From positions 3,616,926-3,680,925 of the forward strand of contig JAKOON010000007.1 in NCBI GenBank assembly GCA_022577435.1: a stretch of DNA of 64,000 bases, written 5' to 3'. How positions within the stretch are numbered: position 1 is the first letter of the stretch; the number at the start of each line of letters is the position of its first letter. The position numbers and the translations under genes were made by a program. Under the pieces are notes generated by a model. It ran no database searches, was not told the DNA's origin, and saw nothing but the letters and a program-made list of their open reading frames with translations. Below are positions 31,801-43,100 of the stretch, one piece after another. Origin of the DNA: Embiotoca jacksoni (taxonomy: Eukaryota; Chordata; Actinopteri; Embiotocidae).

Positions 31801-34077
31801 AAAGGATGATATTCTTACCCAGTCAAATTTGATTATGGGAATATAGCTGTTGTATTTACAAGCCTTGAGTTTCTTGTGCTTCGGAGGTTTGAACCTAAAT
31901 AAACCAAAAAGAGAAACTACCATACCAACTTTCAGACCAAGAAAATCTATTCAAAGGAAATCTTTATTGGTAGATTAATTTATACATTTAGCTTTAAACA
32001 GGGTATCAGCGGAGCAGCAGTTCTGGTTTGCACCTGTTTTTCTGGTTTTAGAATAAAGCATTTAATCCTTTTGTACGTGAGGTATTTTTGCAGGACATTT
32101 ACTGTGATTCAGAGTCCTCTGATGTTATGTTGTCCGGGCAGTCGCCATTGCTGCAGGCAGAAAGCTGGCACACAGGCTGTTTGAGGGCAAGAAGGATTCC
32201 AAGTTGGACTACTCCAGCATCCCCACAGTGGTGTTCAGCCACCCACCCATCGGTACTGTGGGCCTCACAGAGGGTGAGTACAAAGATGTCTTCAGGTGGG
32301 TTTCAGTCTCGGCCCATGAAGCCGAAGCACTTTTCACTACAGTTTTACACCAATGGAAATCCTGCATTTACTCAACAGGACGAGAGTTTTAAGTGCTGAC
32401 TTGCATGTGTTTATGTCACAGATGAGGCCATTAAATCCAGAGGGAAGGAGAACGTAAAGGTCTACAAGACTTCCTTCACTCCGATGTATCACGCCGTCAC
32501 CAGCAGGAAGACTCAGTGCATCATGAAGCTGGTGTGTGTGGGCAAGGAGGAGACGGTACGTAGGAGTCATCTGTTCTCCAGACAACAGCTGCTTGGTGAA
32601 AGATTAACGCAGTAAATTTATATTATTCTGATTCTAGTAACCTTGTATTAATCAAGACTACAACATTGTGTTGTTATTTCTTAGTGTACACATCAGCTGA
32701 ATTTCTAAGATAATGAAGATCTGAAAACCTGTTTGAAAACGTATTTATATAATTAAAACTTTAAAGGAGGAAATTTTATTTGAATCTTCTTAACACTGTT
32801 GAAAAAAATACAATATAAGTTGATGGGTAGAACTTTTTTTAGAGGGCATATTTTGTTATCATTTATTATTATTATTTTTGTATTTTTACCAACCCAGTTT
32901 GAGCCAAGAAATCCAGAGTAAATGTCAAGGTTGTTCAAAGGCTCCTGTTTAGACTCACTAGTCGGCACCAATACTGTAACAAGCTCTTCTGCAGACAGAA
33001 ATCATCACAGAAACTGTAGAAACGGAGGTTTCTAAAGTCCAGAGCGCATTATACATCAAATGTTGAATATGGGATGTCTATTGTCTTTTTTTCTAACCAG
33101 GATCACAATATCTGTCCTGCTCTTACTGTGTTGTAACCTCAATGGTTGTATCCACTTTTACAGCTGTATAAGCAACAACTCAGGCTGTGGTTTAGTAAAA
33201 CACAAAAGAATATTTTAATGCCAACACAAAAAACAGCACAGAGGACACTTGACATCTCGTCAAGGCCTTAACTGAAGCTCTTTATGAGCTGGACAGTGTC
33301 TTTATTTTAGACGCATCTGCACACAAACTGCTGCAGTTATTGTTTAAAACAAAAACTGAAGACTGAAGGCTTTCATAGCATTTTGTATCCATTTTTAATC
33401 TCTCTACATCTGTTTGTATGCCAAAAAGGTGTTTTAATATTAATAGGGAGAAAGATGTTTATGGGCGCATTCACAAGAGACATGTTTAGAGATATTGAGA
33501 AGTTTAATTCACCTTTTGTGAATATATGAGGACTTTTATTTTGTGTTTATTGGAGGGAAAAACCTCGATGAAGTCACATTTTAAATGCTGGTGGCTCCAA
33601 ATAACTGAACTTAAATTGTATAATAATTGATAAAATCATTTAATTCTATAAATACGTTTTTAAGCCGATTTTGAGATCTTCATTATATTAGAGGTTCAAA
33701 TGATCTGTACGTTAAGAAATAGCATTCATTTTAAGCCACATCTGAGGCTGAAGTTTATTAAAACCCCCAAAAAATTAACTTTCATGCCAGCACGGAAAAC
33801 AGCACTTTAATCTATTTAAAGCATCAACTGAAGCTTTTTATGAGCTCGTCTGTGTCTTTAATTTGAGCTCTTGTGTACACAAACTGCTGCAGGTATTGTT
33901 AAACCCCGAGCTGTGTTATTTTCCCAGGTGGTGGGCCTGCACATGCAGGGCCTGGGCTGCGATGAGATGCTACAGGGATTTGCTGTGGCCATCAAAATGG
34001 GTGCTACCAAAGCAGACTTTGACAAGACTGTTGCCATTCACCCCACCTCGTCTGAGGAGTTTGTCACTATGCGTTAA
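25819..34077 (+). CDS. gsr: Glutathione reductase, mitochondrial/cytosolic
   Basis: NADPH- and FAD-dependent homodimer reducing glutathione disulfide to glutathione. Thirteen exons: 25819-25880, 26391-26553, 28190-28216, 28315-28403, 29206-29275, 29403-29550, 29696-29750, 29837-29936, 30026-30280, 31435-31546, 32142-32273, 32422-32555, 33928-34077; all phases agree. The full product is 498 residues and 470 from the internal ATG at 26,413 (human cytosolic form about 479). Exon 1 encodes a basic, acid-free leader (MLFVRICRLLPTTSAPLALP), a mitochondrial presequence. The internal ATG has a strong context (agcATGg). In short-form numbering: FAD fold GGGSGG 16-21; redox-active C47 and C52, split between exons 2 and 3; NADPH fold VVVGAGYIAVEMAG in exons 8; FAD motif YAVGDVCGK; C-terminal HPTSSEE with catalytic His459/Glu464. 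Nothing essential is missing. Confidence 0.97.
27261..27881. mobile_element. hAT-like non-autonomous DNA transposon
   Basis: A 621-bp insert in gsr intron 2. It begins CAGTGTTGGAAAGG and its other end, reverse-complemented, begins CAGGGATGGAGAG, so the terminal repeats are imperfect but related. It is flanked by a perfect 8-bp direct repeat, ATATTGAT, at 27,253-27,260 and 27,882-27,889. An 8-bp target-site duplication and CAG ends are hallmarks of the hAT superfamily. No transposase frame is visible, so it is a MITE. Internal 'aagttacattt'-type repeats are typical of fish members. Confidence 0.85.
31640..31775 (+). repeat. Intragenic repeat A, copy 1 (gsr intron 10)
   Basis: The segment 'aggctttaatagcatttt' through 'ttcacaagagacgtg' and 'aaataactg' reappears in diverged form at 33,366-33,615 in intron 12 of the same gene, in the same orientation. 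Copy 2 carries extra sequence before the final shared motif. Confidence 0.75.
33185..33355 (+). repeat. Intragenic repeat B, copy 1 (gsr intron 12)
   Basis: Shares ordered motifs with 33,745-33,905: 'atgccaacac/atgccagcac', 'aacagcac', 'aactgaagct', 'tttatgagct', 'gtgtcttta' and 'acacaaactgctgca'. The orientation is the same and the copies are clearly diverged. Confidence 0.75.
33366..33615 (+). repeat. Intragenic repeat A, copy 2 (gsr intron 12)
   Basis: Diverged copy of 31,640-31,775. Shared anchors are 'agcattttgt.tcca', 'aaaaggt.ttt', 'gggcgcattcacaagagac' against 'gggtgctttcacaagagac', and 'ggctccaaataactg' against 'ggctcaaaataactg'. It follows repeat B copy 1 directly. Confidence 0.75.
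33745..33905 (+). repeat. Intragenic repeat B, copy 2, abutting gsr exon 13
   Basis: Diverged copy of 33,185-33,355 that ends about 22 bases before the last gsr exon (33,928). It therefore lies next to, and may contribute to, the branch-point and acceptor region of that exon. Confidence 0.7.
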
Positions 34078-34559
34078 TGCAAACAAAAACTCCCCCCCCC
34101 CCCTCCTCTCTTCCCTATACGAGCAGCAACCCAGACAAGCATACCAGGACAGAGTCACTCCTCCATACTAGTCTCGCATCAGCTTGACGACTTGCTTTAT
34201 AGAACTACCTACATACTTCCCTTTTTCTCTCATTTAAGTGACCTTATTCGTGAGCAGTGTTTCACTTTTTTTTTTCTAATTTTTACCTTAATGGACCAAG
34301 ACCCGAGTTATGGGCTTCTTAAACTGTACTGTGGGTCTTGATTATTGATTGAATACCCTGGATTCCATTGAAGGATTGTGAAATGGAAGTGATGGATCTG
34401 CAGGTATTGCTGTCAAGATATTGCATGGGAAGTCAAAAGACCTCTCCCCTAGTGTATGTGTTTGATTTGTCAGTCATTTGTCGCATGAATATTGCAAACA
34501 CTGCTGCGGGCGCCTATTCACTATCATGACATTTATCTACTGTACTGTTCTAAAGATCC

Positions 34560-34565
34560 AATAAA
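34560..34565 (+). terminator. gsr: gsr poly(A) signal AATAAA
   Basis: Canonical AATAAA about 480 bases after the gsr stop, followed within 30 bases by a T-rich then GT-containing stretch. It is a plausible 3' end for a 3' UTR of normal size. Confidence 0.7.
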
Positions 34566-34820
34566 CCTGCAGGTTTTTTTCTTAAGTGTTGGGATTATTT
34601 TCTCCTCCCTCTGTGACTAAGCGCTTTTCTTTTGGTATTATTTCTCAAAGAGCCCTACCCTTTTGGTGTTCACAACTGAATGGGGTTGGGTCAGGTATGA
34701 GCTGTAGTTCTGCTTTTAAATAACTAAAAAAAAAAAAAGTTTAACGAGTTGTTATCAAGTGATCACAACATTGTATCAAAGACAACTAATTAATGGAGAG
34801 TCAATACAGTGTCGTAACGG

Positions 34821-34950
34821 TATGACTTTTTTTCACATTTTGGACGAAATGCTATAGTATGACGTTTTTTCATACTTTAGACAACATGCTATAGTATTAC
34901 TTTATTATATTTTAAATGACATATTTCAGACGACATGCTATATTAGTGAC
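34821..34950. repeat. 37-bp minisatellite, about 3 units
   Basis: Two adjacent units of exactly 37 bases (34,821-34,857 and 34,858-34,894) both start TATGAC and end with an ATGCTATAG-type motif. A longer, diverged third unit follows, ending ACGACATGCTATAT. Confidence 0.85.
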
Positions 34951-34954
34951 TTTT

Positions 34955-35400
34955 ATGTAACATAACGTAACATTACATTACATTACATTACATTTAGCTG
35001 ACACTTTTATCCAAAGCGACTTACAATAAGTGCATTTCAACCATGAGGGTACAAAACCCAGAATAACAAGAATCAAGAAAATACAATTTCTTCAAGAAAG
35101 CCAAACTACAAAGTTCTATCAGTAAGTTCCATTTTAAGTACTACTAAAGTTCTACTGTTCAAGGTAAAGTCGGAAGATGTGTGTTTTTAGTTTGTGGCGG
35201 AAGATGTACTGAGTTTCCGCTGTCCTGATGTTGGTGGGGAGCTCCTTCCACCATTTAGGAGCCAGGACAGAAAACAGTCGTGATTTTGTAGAGTGTTTAG
35301 CTCGCAGTGAGGGAGCAACAAGCCGATTGGTAGATGCAGAGCGGAGTGAACGGGCTGGGATGTAAGGTTGGACCATGTCCTGGATGTAGACTGGACCCGA
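34955..35400 (-). mobile_element. L2-type LINE 3' end, copy 2
   Basis: Reading the minus strand, a frame (35,376 to 35,152) ends with SVLAPKWWKELPTNIRTAE and ..KLKTHIF. This is the 'AP..WN.LP..IR.A....F...LKTHLF' C-terminus typical of fish L2/CR1-like LINE polyproteins. It is followed by the 3' UTR stem-loop ('gtcgctttggataaaag') and a (TGTAA)n tail at 34,960-34,995. Protein tail, structured 3' UTR and tail repeat occur in the expected order. The copy is 5'-truncated, as is usual for LINEs. Confidence 0.85.
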
Positions 35401-35904
35401 TCTGTTCGTAGCGTGTTTTCGTTACTTTGCGTTACTTTGCGTTACTCGTACCAATGTTTTGTTACTTTGTTGCTACGTTACTTCAAGTAAGTACTTTAAG
35501 TAGTAATAGATGTTTTCTCAGCAAACAGATAAAATCAGATAGAAAACAGCTTGTCCTCCATTTTCCAAGGGATTAGTGTGTCACAGAAATATATTTACAC
35601 AACTGCAACATTAATGAAACAATAAAAGGGGCAAATCAGGTACGAACATTGTTTTTCCAAATCAAGAGCACAGGATGTAAAGGAACACAGGAAGTCAGTT
35701 AAAATCCTTCCTGTAATGCTGCAGGTAGATTTTCAGGTGGATTATGGGTTAAATGGCGACAGTCATCGATGAGTCAGCACCAGAAGTCACAGTTCAAACT
35801 AAGGTGTATAAAACCAGGAGTGTGATGAGCTCTGCTTCAGAAGATAAAACGTGATATTCAGCTTTAAAACACACCTGCACAGGTAACACCTATTATTGCA
35901 TATA

Positions 35905-36110
35905 ATATATAGAGATATATACTGTACTGTATACACTGTATATACTGTGCATTTTATATTTTATATTTATATTTTATAATTTTAATGCTATTTTATTGCT
36001 TTCTGCTGTTCCATTATTATCTTATTGCTTCTGTATGCTGCTGTAGCGAAAAAAAAATTCCCGCGGGGATTAATAAAGTAACTACCTAACCTAACCTAAC
36101 ACAAGGAAAT
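35905..36110 (+). repeat. Retroposon tail ending in (CTAAC)n
   Basis: AT-rich sequence leads to 'ttctgtatgctgctgtagcg', a poly-A run, 'ttcccgcggggattaataaa' and then CTACCTAACCTAACCTAAC. The 'cc-cgcgggga-taataaag' motif followed by a short tandem tail is familiar from fish LINE/SINE 3' ends. The tail is a pentamer and not the vertebrate telomere hexamer. Confidence 0.55.
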
Positions 36111-36539
36111 GTCCGAGCTTCATTTGTTTTTTTTTTGTTGTTTTTTTTTAACGCCGAGCACCGTCGTTTCGTTACTCGTTACTTTACGTTACTCGTTAAT
36201 TTGCGTTACTTTATAACAGCTCCGCCCTGAAGACCCGTGTGTGGTAATATTCGCTCATAGTCATAGCGCCCCCTGTCGGCCACTGGAAATGACGCTTTTC
36301 ATACTTTCACGTCCTGCGTGGAGCTGGTTGATCCCATGAACGTAAAATCGGGTCACAATAACCTATTCACAGTTGACTTTAAGCGGGGACACGCTATATT
36401 ATTAAAATATAATGCAAATGTATGCTTCTTCCACCACTAAGCAGCATTATGAAGAAGACCAGGGGCTAAAACTCGTAACTTAAAATGACCTTGTTTGTTC
36501 AGCTGTTTACAAAGTATCGCGATAAAAGCTCCTGTAAAA

Positions 36540-36689
36540 CCCTGAAACCAATTAAGCTCTCACGAGAACGCTTTCGACGTCATCGGCGCGTCACAGGTCA
36601 CGTGTGTTTGTAGCGGCGTTACCATCAGTTTGGCCATAGATTCTCAAAATGGACAACAGATTATGCTGAACAAACCTCACCGGAGAAAG
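36540..36689 (+). promoter_or_regulatory. slc30a9 promoter and first non-coding exon
   Basis: CpG-containing sequence with a CRE-like acgtcatc (about 36,577) and a palindromic E-box GTCACGTG (CACGTG at 36,599-36,604) lies just upstream of a segment ending in a splice donor (gaaag|gtattg, exon end 36,689). A 6-codon upstream frame (ATG at about 36,648) ends in TGA. The next exon begins after an acceptor at about 37,110 and carries the slc30a9 start. This layout fits a 5' UTR exon. Factor binding is inference. Confidence 0.5.
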
Positions 36690-37165
36690 GTATTGTCTTT
36701 TCCAGAAACGAAACTCGTCTCAATGTGTTTACGAGCCCGTCGCGGTCGTTGTTGAGTGAATTTAAACGTTATACAAGCACTTGTTACCTCCGGAGGCTAA
36801 CGATGGTAGCTCACGGTGCTAGCCGGCTAGGTTAGCGTAGTGAGCGGCTTCCCACGCACGCAGCCCGGCCCGGCTCGGCTCGGCTCGGTGCAGCTCCAAA
36901 CACGGGCGGCGTGTTCCGGGCCGGCGAAGGCTCTGTTTGACCTGACGGGTGATAAACCACTTCAATCTGAGAGACACACACACACACACACGTAATCCAA
37001 GTTAGACGTGTGAGTTTAGTTGCAGCCAGAGGAGCGTTGCAGGTCGACGCTCCCCGGTGAGCTCCCGTCTCGGCGTTAATCTTGTCTAAACCCCCCCCCC
37101 CCCCTTCACAGTGAGACCGGCTGCGTGTTCCTTGCACCTCGGCACCGAGCCCCGCTACAGCGAGG

Positions 37166-40100
37166 ATGTTCCACTGCCTGGCCCACAGACCGTGGCACAC
37201 CTTCTGCAGGGTCTCGCTGCAGCACCGGGGGTCCTTGTCGCAGAGGTCTCCGAGGTTCCCCCAGCTGTACCACGGTGAGCAAAACTCAAACGACGGGTCT
37301 CTTCTGCTCTGCTGTTGATTTGTTAAAAGGGGGGGGGGGGGGGTAATACAGACTTTCATCAGTCATTGTTGTTAACACAGATTGGCAGAGCGGAGGCGCA
37401 CACAGCTTGTGGTTCAGTCTCCCAGACTGCCGCGTCGCCTCTCCGGGGCTGTGCAGGGTCCAGTACTACTCTACCTCCGGCAGCGGTAAAGATGGTCCTC
37501 CAAACTCGCCATCAGCTGATGCTCCTTCGGCCGAAACGGTCCTGTCTGGTGCTTCAAAAGCCACCCCGGCTTCCTTAGGTAAAAACCACGCTTAAATGTT
37601 CCACTGCGGTAGTTGTTGAGGTGTTTAGATGTCTGTGTGTTGTTGAGTGTTTTGCGTGGCACTGTAATGTGTACGAATGCAGACACAGTAAGCACCAACG
37701 GGAGAAATTAAAAAAATAAAAATAAAACCCATACCACTGCCGTTACAAAGAAAAGTCTGCGGTTCTTCTTTCCGAATGCGTCTAGAAAAGCATCTGCATG
37801 TGTGAGTAGGAAGCAGGAGACATTTTCTAATTATTTACTTTCTTATTCGGCTCATAACGGCCTTCTTACACGTGTATCGCACGAGCTGATAGATAAATGG
37901 AAAACTTCATCGGTGCAGGATGTCTTCGTCTCAATATCGTAACACGTGTGAGAGTGTGTGTTCGGGACAGAAATGAAGGAAAATAAAATGATGGTTTAAT
38001 ATAGGATTAGGATACTGGCCTTGAACTTGTAAGCATGATTCATTTTTCACAATCATTGGGGCAGTTTTTTGCTCCCTGATCACAGATTTTAGAGACATCC
38101 TGAGATTTCTTGGGCCATTTTTGCCCCCCCCCCCCTTCATTTCCTACATTGACAGTAATATTTCCTATTTCTCCTTTTAATCCTGATATTTTCAAAAAGA
38201 ATAATTACATCCTGCGTTCTCACAAGCAGCAGGAATCCAATCCGATTAGTTCATTGTTTTTTTTTTTTATTAAAGTCTTTTTCTTCCAAGCACCATGTCT
38301 GATCAGAAATCTTTGCTCTCATAGATTCGACTCCTCAGGGGCTGACGAAAGCCGAGACGATTCACGTGAAAGGTAGTGAACAACGTTTTGAGCGTCCTCC
38401 ACATTTAAACAGACCTTTAAATAAGATTCACTTCATCACTTTGTATTTTCAGTATCTTCAGAGTGTGATTTGGTGGCATGAATAAGACCCGAACATGTCT
38501 CATTGATTTTTTTTTTTTTTTCCTCTGTCGTCGCATGCAGTTCGGGCTGTCCTGAAGAAAAGGGAATATGGAGCCAAATACACTCAGAACAACTTCATCA
38601 CTGCCGTCAGAGCCATGAATGAGTTCTGCCTCAAACCGAGGTAACTCCTCTTCACCGGTGGAGACGTTTTACATTAAACTCAGTTGACGCGTGCGAGAAC
38701 ACGGAAACCGTGGACTCGTCCGCGTCGAGCCGACTTGAGCGACGTCCGTCTGTTCGGAGGCAGCTGAGCTGCGGGGCGACCGCAACCTTAGCACGAGTTC
38801 CTCTGGGCTAATAAGTGAGCATGCCGTTGTGATTAATCTGAACCCCCCTCCTCCCCCCCCCTCCCCTCGTGTGTTCACAGTGACTTGGAGCAACTCCGGA
38901 AGATCAGAAGGCGCAGCCCTCACGACGACACGGAGGCTTTCACTGTGTTCCTGCGGTCAGACGTCGAGGCCAAGTTAGTGTCGAACCCGACAAATTGTAG
39001 CCGGAAGCACCATTTTTTAAAAAAAATTTTTTTATTACCGATGTGTTCTCAAATGTTTGCTGATCCAGCTGTTTCTCTCCGTGATCGTTAAGAGCGCTGG
39101 ATGTTTGGGGAAGCCATGAGGCGCTCGCCCGAGAGAGAAACCTCAGGAAAGAGGTGGAGAGAGAGTTCCAAGAGAGTAGGTTGTCACCCTCGTGGTCTCT
39201 TGATTCCTTTGTGAACTTTGCGAGGTTTCGTCTTAATCTAAAAGCTTCGCTCTTTCTAACGGCGAGCTTGATGAGTTGCCACTTTTAAGTTTGTCTGTTA
39301 AATTTGAAGCAGGCAGCTGGCAGCCGGTGTTTCCTGCCTTTGCACAAAGACTGGGAACACCCACCAGCTCCTTTTTAAAGGTCCCGAATTAGCACAAAAT
39401 ATGACGCGTTCGTCAGTGAGCTTCAGAGGAGCCGGTTGGCTGTTTTTTTGTTTCTTAACCGCGTATCAACCTAATATGTAAGATAAGCTCAGCTAACCAT
39501 TCGCTTGCCGAAGCTTCATGTTTAACGAACAGAAATAAAAGTGGCATCGATCTTCCAACTCTCCCATCAAACGGCAAGCAAGCGAAACGTTCCGCTGTTT
39601 CTTAAAACGTCAGAGTCGAGTTCAAGCCACGTTGTGACAGGGGCAGACATTTGATTTGTGTAACTTCAGAGATTTGTTTCACAGCCGCTACTGTTTTCGG
39701 TCGTTGAACTGGTAAAATATTTATGGTTTCTTTTGTCTGTTGACTTTCAGATATTTTTCGGAATCAGCAGCTGTTGAAGGAATACAAAGACTTTTGGGGA
39801 AACACGAAGGTGAGCGCTGTGATTCGGTTGCCGTTAGACATGTTCTTTGACGATCTGACCAACTCTCCACGTCACGGCTTAAAGGCGAAAGAGAAAGTCA
39901 CCGTGCCCAAGTAGCCCCGGTAACGCCAAGTGGTGTTTGTGTGACCTTTGACCCCGTGACAGAGGCCACTGCATCTACATGACGATGTCACTATCTGCTG
40001 GCATTCATGCCAGAGCACCTCTTGTACGAAGCTGAGGTTATTTCAGTTATTGTACTGTTGTCCGGTACGTCGTGGTATATTCTAAACTCGGCTGGCTTTT

Positions 40101-43100
40101 TTTCTGCCACAGGATCCCTCTGAACGCCTCGTCGGATAACATTACCGTAAAAATGAATTACTGACAACAAGGCAGGGAATTTATTTGACGTATTTTTGCG
40201 TTTAAATTTCCTCTTAATAATGTTTTTTTTTTTTTTTTTTTTTAATCAGCAACATAAACAGTATGTAGATACCAGGACACACTTTGCTCTGTTTCACCTG
40301 CTGTTAACGGCCCCCTGCAAGACATTTCACATCTTTTTATGTTTCATAAAGCCTCGATCGGGCCAGAGGACGACGTTTCTACAAGGGCCCGGGAAGGTGG
40401 TCATGGTTGCTATTTGCATGTAAGTTTCCCCGTTTGTGAATGCGTGTTTGGTTTTGGCTGCGAAGTCCGTCTGTACTCGGAGAGCCGTAACGCACCCAGT
40501 AGGAGGTATCGGATTAGAGAGAAGAACTATGCGTATCTGTTGTCAGCAGGGGAACTACGTGCAGTATGCTGGATGAGTGTTAATGCAACCTGGTCGGGAA
40601 GCCGAACAAAAACCTGGCGAGGGTCAGTTTTGTAGCAGAAGATCAAAACGGACGCTGCGTGTGAACCGTGGACTTGCTGTCGCTGCGATTTTAATGTAGA
40701 AATATTCCGGCACTGTGGAGTTTAACACCAACTAGCAATAATGTGCACATTTTTAATAGGAACTGCATGAGAACGTTGGATCACGTGCGCTGCTTTGGCC
40801 TATTTGATTAGCTTGATTGTGTTAGAGCACACGTGCAGCCACTTGCGGTACAGGGAGGATACGCAGGAGTCAATAAGTTCACCGCCCGTCACAGGAGAGG
40901 TCCAGTCCAGATGGAAAAATCTATGATTTAGAAGCCTCACACTCGAAAATAAGACGAATCGTCATATATTTGTCTGCCTAGAAACAATATAGTTGAATAA
41001 TGAAGTTGTTAGGAATGTTAGGAAACGATTAACCTCAAGCCACATTATATTTCACGTCATCACGTAGCTGTGTTTTGCTGTTTAGTACACACAACCTGAT
41101 AAACCTGTAAACCACCTCAGTCAGAACTACTGTTAACCGTTAAATTGTGTTTTTAAGAACCGACTTTTTTTCCTGAGCACTTCACTTACTCATTTTCTTT
41201 CGTCCTCAGCAACGGGTTGAATTTCTTCTTCAAGCTCCTGGCTTGGGTCTACACTGGATCAGCCAGCATGTTCTCAGAAGCCATCCACTCTCTGGCCGAC
41301 ACCTGTAACCAGGCTCTGCTCGCTCTGGGGATCGCCCAGTCCGTCCGCAACCCGGACGCCGGGCACCCGTAAGCATCACACTTCACCACACGTGGAAGAC
41401 GACGAGGGGAAGTTGAGTCATCGCGAATATTGAATTTAAATGATGCAGTATTAAAAACAGCGCCACCACAAAATGTAAGCGTCGGGCAGAATTGGGCCAG
41501 TAAATTGGTTTTAGAGCGACATTTTGTCAGACGAGGCTCGGAAAAAAAGATTTTTTTTAAAAGATGTCTGCACAACTTTGCTCATGCGACTTGTTCTTTC
41601 AAACTTTTTTTCGAAGGCGCGTTCGGTATGTGCGGATCGAGCACGTGTCTATAAATGATGAAATAATGGTGCCTCAATGTCGACTGTAATAGAGCCTCTT
41701 TGTGTTTTTCAGGTACGGCTTCTCTAACATGCGCTACATCGCCTCGCTTATCAGCGGGGTTGGCATTTTTATGATGGGAGCAGGCCTCTCTTGGTACCAC
41801 GGCATCATGGGATTACTGCACCCGGAGCCCATTGAATCTTTGTTGTGGGTGAGTGAAGGACTGGGTTTCCAACTTTTATAGGTGCGGCGGAAATGATTCG
41901 ATATTATCCATCATCAAAAGAGTGCCGTCTTTCTGGACCACATTTTTCATTCTTTGGCTACATATACATTAACATGTTTTTGTGTTAAAAACACTTTTTT
42001 TTTTTTTTTTTTTTTTGCTGTGTTTACACAGGAGTAAATCTTATCAGCATCAATGAGCCACAGCATTAACTATACTTTGGTAAATTAGATTTTTAAAATC
42101 ATTTTTAGCCACATTCCTGTCCACGTTGCTATCGCTGCAGTGTTCTTTGTGTTACAATGGATTTCCTAAGATTGGTATTGAAAACATGAACATTCAGGAA
42201 GTAGCATCAAAGTCAAGGTGCTGGTACCAGAACCACTATTGAAAATATGGAAACGACACTCAGCCCTTTTGTGAGTGTCGGTGTTGACTCTTGTCCAAAA
42301 TTCGAAATATGTGAAGGAAAAGAATTGTCAACTTGCCACGTCTCTCTGTTTCAGGCTTACTGTATTTTAGCGGGCTCTCTGGTGTCTGAAGGAGGTAGGT
42401 TATAATAATGAACTAATTCATCTTTGAAGACTGTGACTCGGCAGTTTGTTTGTACTCAAACGTCTTTCTCTGTTTTTGTTTTTCAGCCACGTTACTGGTT
42501 GCCGTCAATGAGATAAAGAAGAGCGCCAAGCATCATGGAGTGTCTTTTTATGAATATGGTACGACAGCAGAAATCTTTATCGTTAATGCTTTTACACCTG
42601 ATGTGACGCAAAACTGCAGGTGAAATGTCCAGAAGCTGCAGGGGAGGGAATTAAATTTTTAACTGATAGACCACATATACTGAACGATCTCACTGCTCCG
42701 AGGAAAAGACATGGCACTTCAAACATTATACTCAGTAAAGACTCTGGATGAACACGCCGTTGGAGTCAAATGAAACAGATGTTTTATGCCACTGTGTGCA
42801 AACTGTGACCGCATCGATTTACATATTGTGAAGGACAGTCAGGCTGTAGGTGAGGGAGAGGACAGGGGAGGAGAGGACAGGGGAGGACAGGGGAGGATAG
42901 GGGAGGGGAGGGGAGAGGAGGGGAAGAGGGAGAGGAGAGGAGGGGAAGAGGGAGGGGGGAGGAGAGGGGGGGAGAGGAGAAGGAGAGGAGAGGCTCTTCT
43001 GATGGAGAGGAAGAGGAAGAGGAGAGGCTCCTCTGACGGCAAACGTGGATGAGAAACAAATGAACATTCAGGTGTAAATATGGTCTTGCTGTGTTTCCTG

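Noticed and set aside
36080..36105. Telomere-like CCTAAC repeats
   Set aside because: The unit is CTAAC (5 bases), not CCCTAA, and it directly follows a retroposon-type 3' end, so it is a retroposon tail.
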